From an uncultured Methylococcaceae bacterium (GTDB lineage: Bacteria; Pseudomonadota; Gammaproteobacteria; Methylococcales; Methylomonadaceae), in the NCBI GenBank assembly GCA_903928685.1, contig CAIYRS010000108.1, forward strand, positions 62,001 to 126,000: 64,000 bases of DNA, written 5' to 3'. Positions 62,837-64,000 of this stretch are shown here, in pieces. The notes under the pieces are model-generated. The model ran no database searches. It worked only from the letters and a program-made list of their open reading frames with translations, and was not told the origin of the DNA. Made by a program: the position numbers and the translations under genes. Position 1 is the first letter of the stretch. Every line of letters starts with the position of its first letter.

Positions 62837-63568
62837 ATGAAAACAAATGTTGATTTGATTGTATGCAGGGATGAATCAACAAAGCCGTTGATTGAGAAAA
62901 TACCCTTTTTTTCTAGGGATGAAAAAAATGTATTTTGGTTAACTGAGCTTGATGACGTTGGCTTGCTCGAAAAAATAATCTTCAGTTTGGCTAGAAAACC
63001 TAAGCAACTGGATGTGCATTTGCGTCGTATTTATTATTGTTTAAGCAATAAGATGACGGATCAGCTTTTTGCCGCCATTGTTGACTTTTTAATTATTTTA
63101 AATGGACAAGGTTTGTCAATAAGTTGGCGAGTGGTTCTTGGTACAAAGGACGTATTGTCTGAATCCCAGTTTTCAGTTTTAAATAACTATCTAAAAAATA
63201 TCACAAGAAATCCAGCTAGTTTGTCAGGAAATAAATATTCAATTTTTAGCAAAGGCTTAAACGGTTCAAATAATTTGGTGGTGTTGAACGATGTAACACC
63301 GCAAATGGATTATGACCCACTTGATTTGGCGCGTGATTATATTGAATTCAGTCAATTGGAAGAAGCCAAATCGGTGCTAGAAAAAGGCGTTTTTGCCAAC
63401 CCTTTAAGGATGGATCTGCAAAATGAATTGTTGATCTTATATCGTTCGACTCAAGATTCAGAAAGATTTGAAAAAACCTTAGCAAAAATGGTTGGGATTG
63501 GTGTCACTATTTCGGATGAATGGAAGCAGTTAAATACTTACTTTAAAGGGCGGGTCAACGATGGATAG
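62837..63568 (+). CDS. FimV C-terminal-like TPR protein
   Basis: The 243-residue cytoplasmic protein has no signal peptide. Its C-terminal third has YDPLDLARDYIEFSQLEEAKSVLEKGV, very like the TPR unit at the end of FimV-type polarity proteins, and continues with a second helix pair. The N-terminal 150 residues are not recognised. It overlaps the next gene by 8 bp, so the two are coupled. Confidence 0.6.
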   Translation: MKTNVDLIVCRDESTKPLIEKIPFFSRDEKNVFWLTELDDVGLLEKIIFSLARKPKQLDVHLRRIYYCLSNKMTDQLFAAIVDFLIILNGQGLSISWRVVLGTKDVLSESQFSVLNNYLKNITRNPASLSGNKYSIFSKGLNGSNNLVVLNDVTPQMDYDPLDLARDYIEFSQLEEAKSVLEKGVFANPLRMDLQNELLILYRSTQDSERFEKTLAKMVGIGVTISDEWKQLNTYFKGRVNDG

Positions 63569-64000
63569 AAAGAGCAGTCCATTAACAGTTGCATTGCAGG
63601 GCATGGATGCGCGTAGCAGTAAGATGATGGCTATGTATCTCCAAGGCCCGTGTAAAGGTGAGGCTGTTGTTATTTCTGATGGCTACGCTGATGCCTTAAT
63701 TTTAGATGCTGACTCGATGAGTGGGCAGGCATTTTTAAAGACATTTTTAGCGGAAGGCGTCGAAAAGCCGCTTATTTTGATTTCACTGCATGAAACCCAC
63801 GTAGAAAACGTTATTTGCATCAAAAAGCCAGTAAAAACCGACGATATGTTGATGGCTTTGTCGCAAATAAAATCACGTCTTACTCAGCGCAAACAGCATG
63901 AAGACCGTATTTCCAAAGCGGCTATCGAAGAATACCGTGTCGAATCCGAAGAAAATTTTGTAACGACTAAGCCGAATGTCGCAGAGGTTATCGAAGAGAA
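63561..64000 (+). CDS. Degenerate receiver-like protein (3' end outside window)
   Basis: The ATG at 63561 overlaps the stop of the FimV-like gene. About 146 residues are visible. Residues about 30-110 look like a receiver: ALILDADSMSGQAFLKTF (the phospho-acceptor region), LILISLHET and IKKPVKTDDMLMAL with the conserved Lys-Pro. The Asp pocket at the N-terminus is not clear, so it may be a pseudo-receiver. The frame is still open at position 64000. Coupling to a FimV-like protein suggests cell-pole or pilus regulation, which is inference. Confidence 0.65.
   Translation, partial: MDRKSSPLTVALQGMDARSSKMMAMYLQGPCKGEAVVISDGYADALILDADSMSGQAFLKTFLAEGVEKPLILISLHETHVENVICIKKPVKTDDMLMALSQIKSRLTQRKQHEDRISKAAIEEYRVESEENFVTTKPNVAEVIEE

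Overview
The window reads as chromosome of a type I (gammaproteobacterial, Methylococcales-like) methanotroph or close methylotroph. The main evidence is a ribulose monophosphate (RuMP) formaldehyde-assimilation block at 52.5-59.7 kb: hexulose-6-phosphate synthase, 6-phospho-3-hexuloisomerase, transketolase, transaldolase and class II fructose-bisphosphate aldolase. Gram-negative envelope genes (bamA, skp, fabZ, lpxA, mlaC), an EF-P modification set and a quinoprotein-associated SoxYZ-like carrier agree with this. No rRNA, tRNA, CRISPR array, transposase or phage gene was found.

Layout. 0-2.2 kb: end of one membrane protein plus a dynamin/Era-like GTPase. 2.3-11 kb: three repeat proteins side by side, namely a cytosolic-looking five-repeat protein, a 1708-residue RTX protein with integrin-alpha-like and integrin-beta-like parts, and a 750-residue RCC1-like/RTX protein. 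11.3-16 kb: a sigma-54 two-component system divergent from a porin-like/PstS-like pair. 16-20 kb: EEP-family hydrolase, a candidate small RNA, a BepA-like M48 protease and YicC. 20.8-24.5 kb: rph-rdgB-kinase, then a mosaic of palindromic repeats in front of an EamA transporter. 25-29.5 kb: FHA-protease, PP2C phosphatase, Ser/Thr kinase and glycine-zipper lipoprotein, a phospho-signalling cassette without secretion genes. 29.7-32.3 kb: epmB divergent from efp-epmA. 32.4-37.3 kb: bamA-skp-fabZ-lpxA-rnhB, lacking lpxD and lpxB. 37.4-39.3 kb: ndh and a YcxB-like protein. 39.4-43.8 kb: a complete type I secretion system (TolC, HlyD, ABC), the likely exporter of the RTX proteins. 44.6-52.1 kb: a HzsA-like secreted protein, aroE-hemB, mlaC, cmoB, a DUF3014 protein and a ComEA-like protein. 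52.5-59.7 kb: the RuMP block. 59.7-64 kb: mobA, two small lipoproteins, the SoxYZ-like protein, a SnoaL-like protein, and a FimV-like protein overlapping a degenerate receiver protein that runs off the window.

The strongest candidate for something undescribed is the pair of genes between transketolase and transaldolase (55906-57381). Both encode membrane-anchored proteins carrying many copies of a short [ST]-[GKR]-V-x-[RK]-Y-[LMI] motif (4 and 11 copies), and both end in nearly the same YMRNR tail. Their place inside the RuMP gene set suggests multivalent scaffolds for these enzymes, which is inference only.

Other notable signals are an integrin-like RTX chimera, a family of 26-bp palindromes at gene ends whose inner stems covary, a small ORF ending in the last 13 residues of EpmB with only synonymous differences, a tandemly duplicated gene leader in front of the EamA gene, and two inverted copies of a 290-350 bp repeat bracketing 26 kb.
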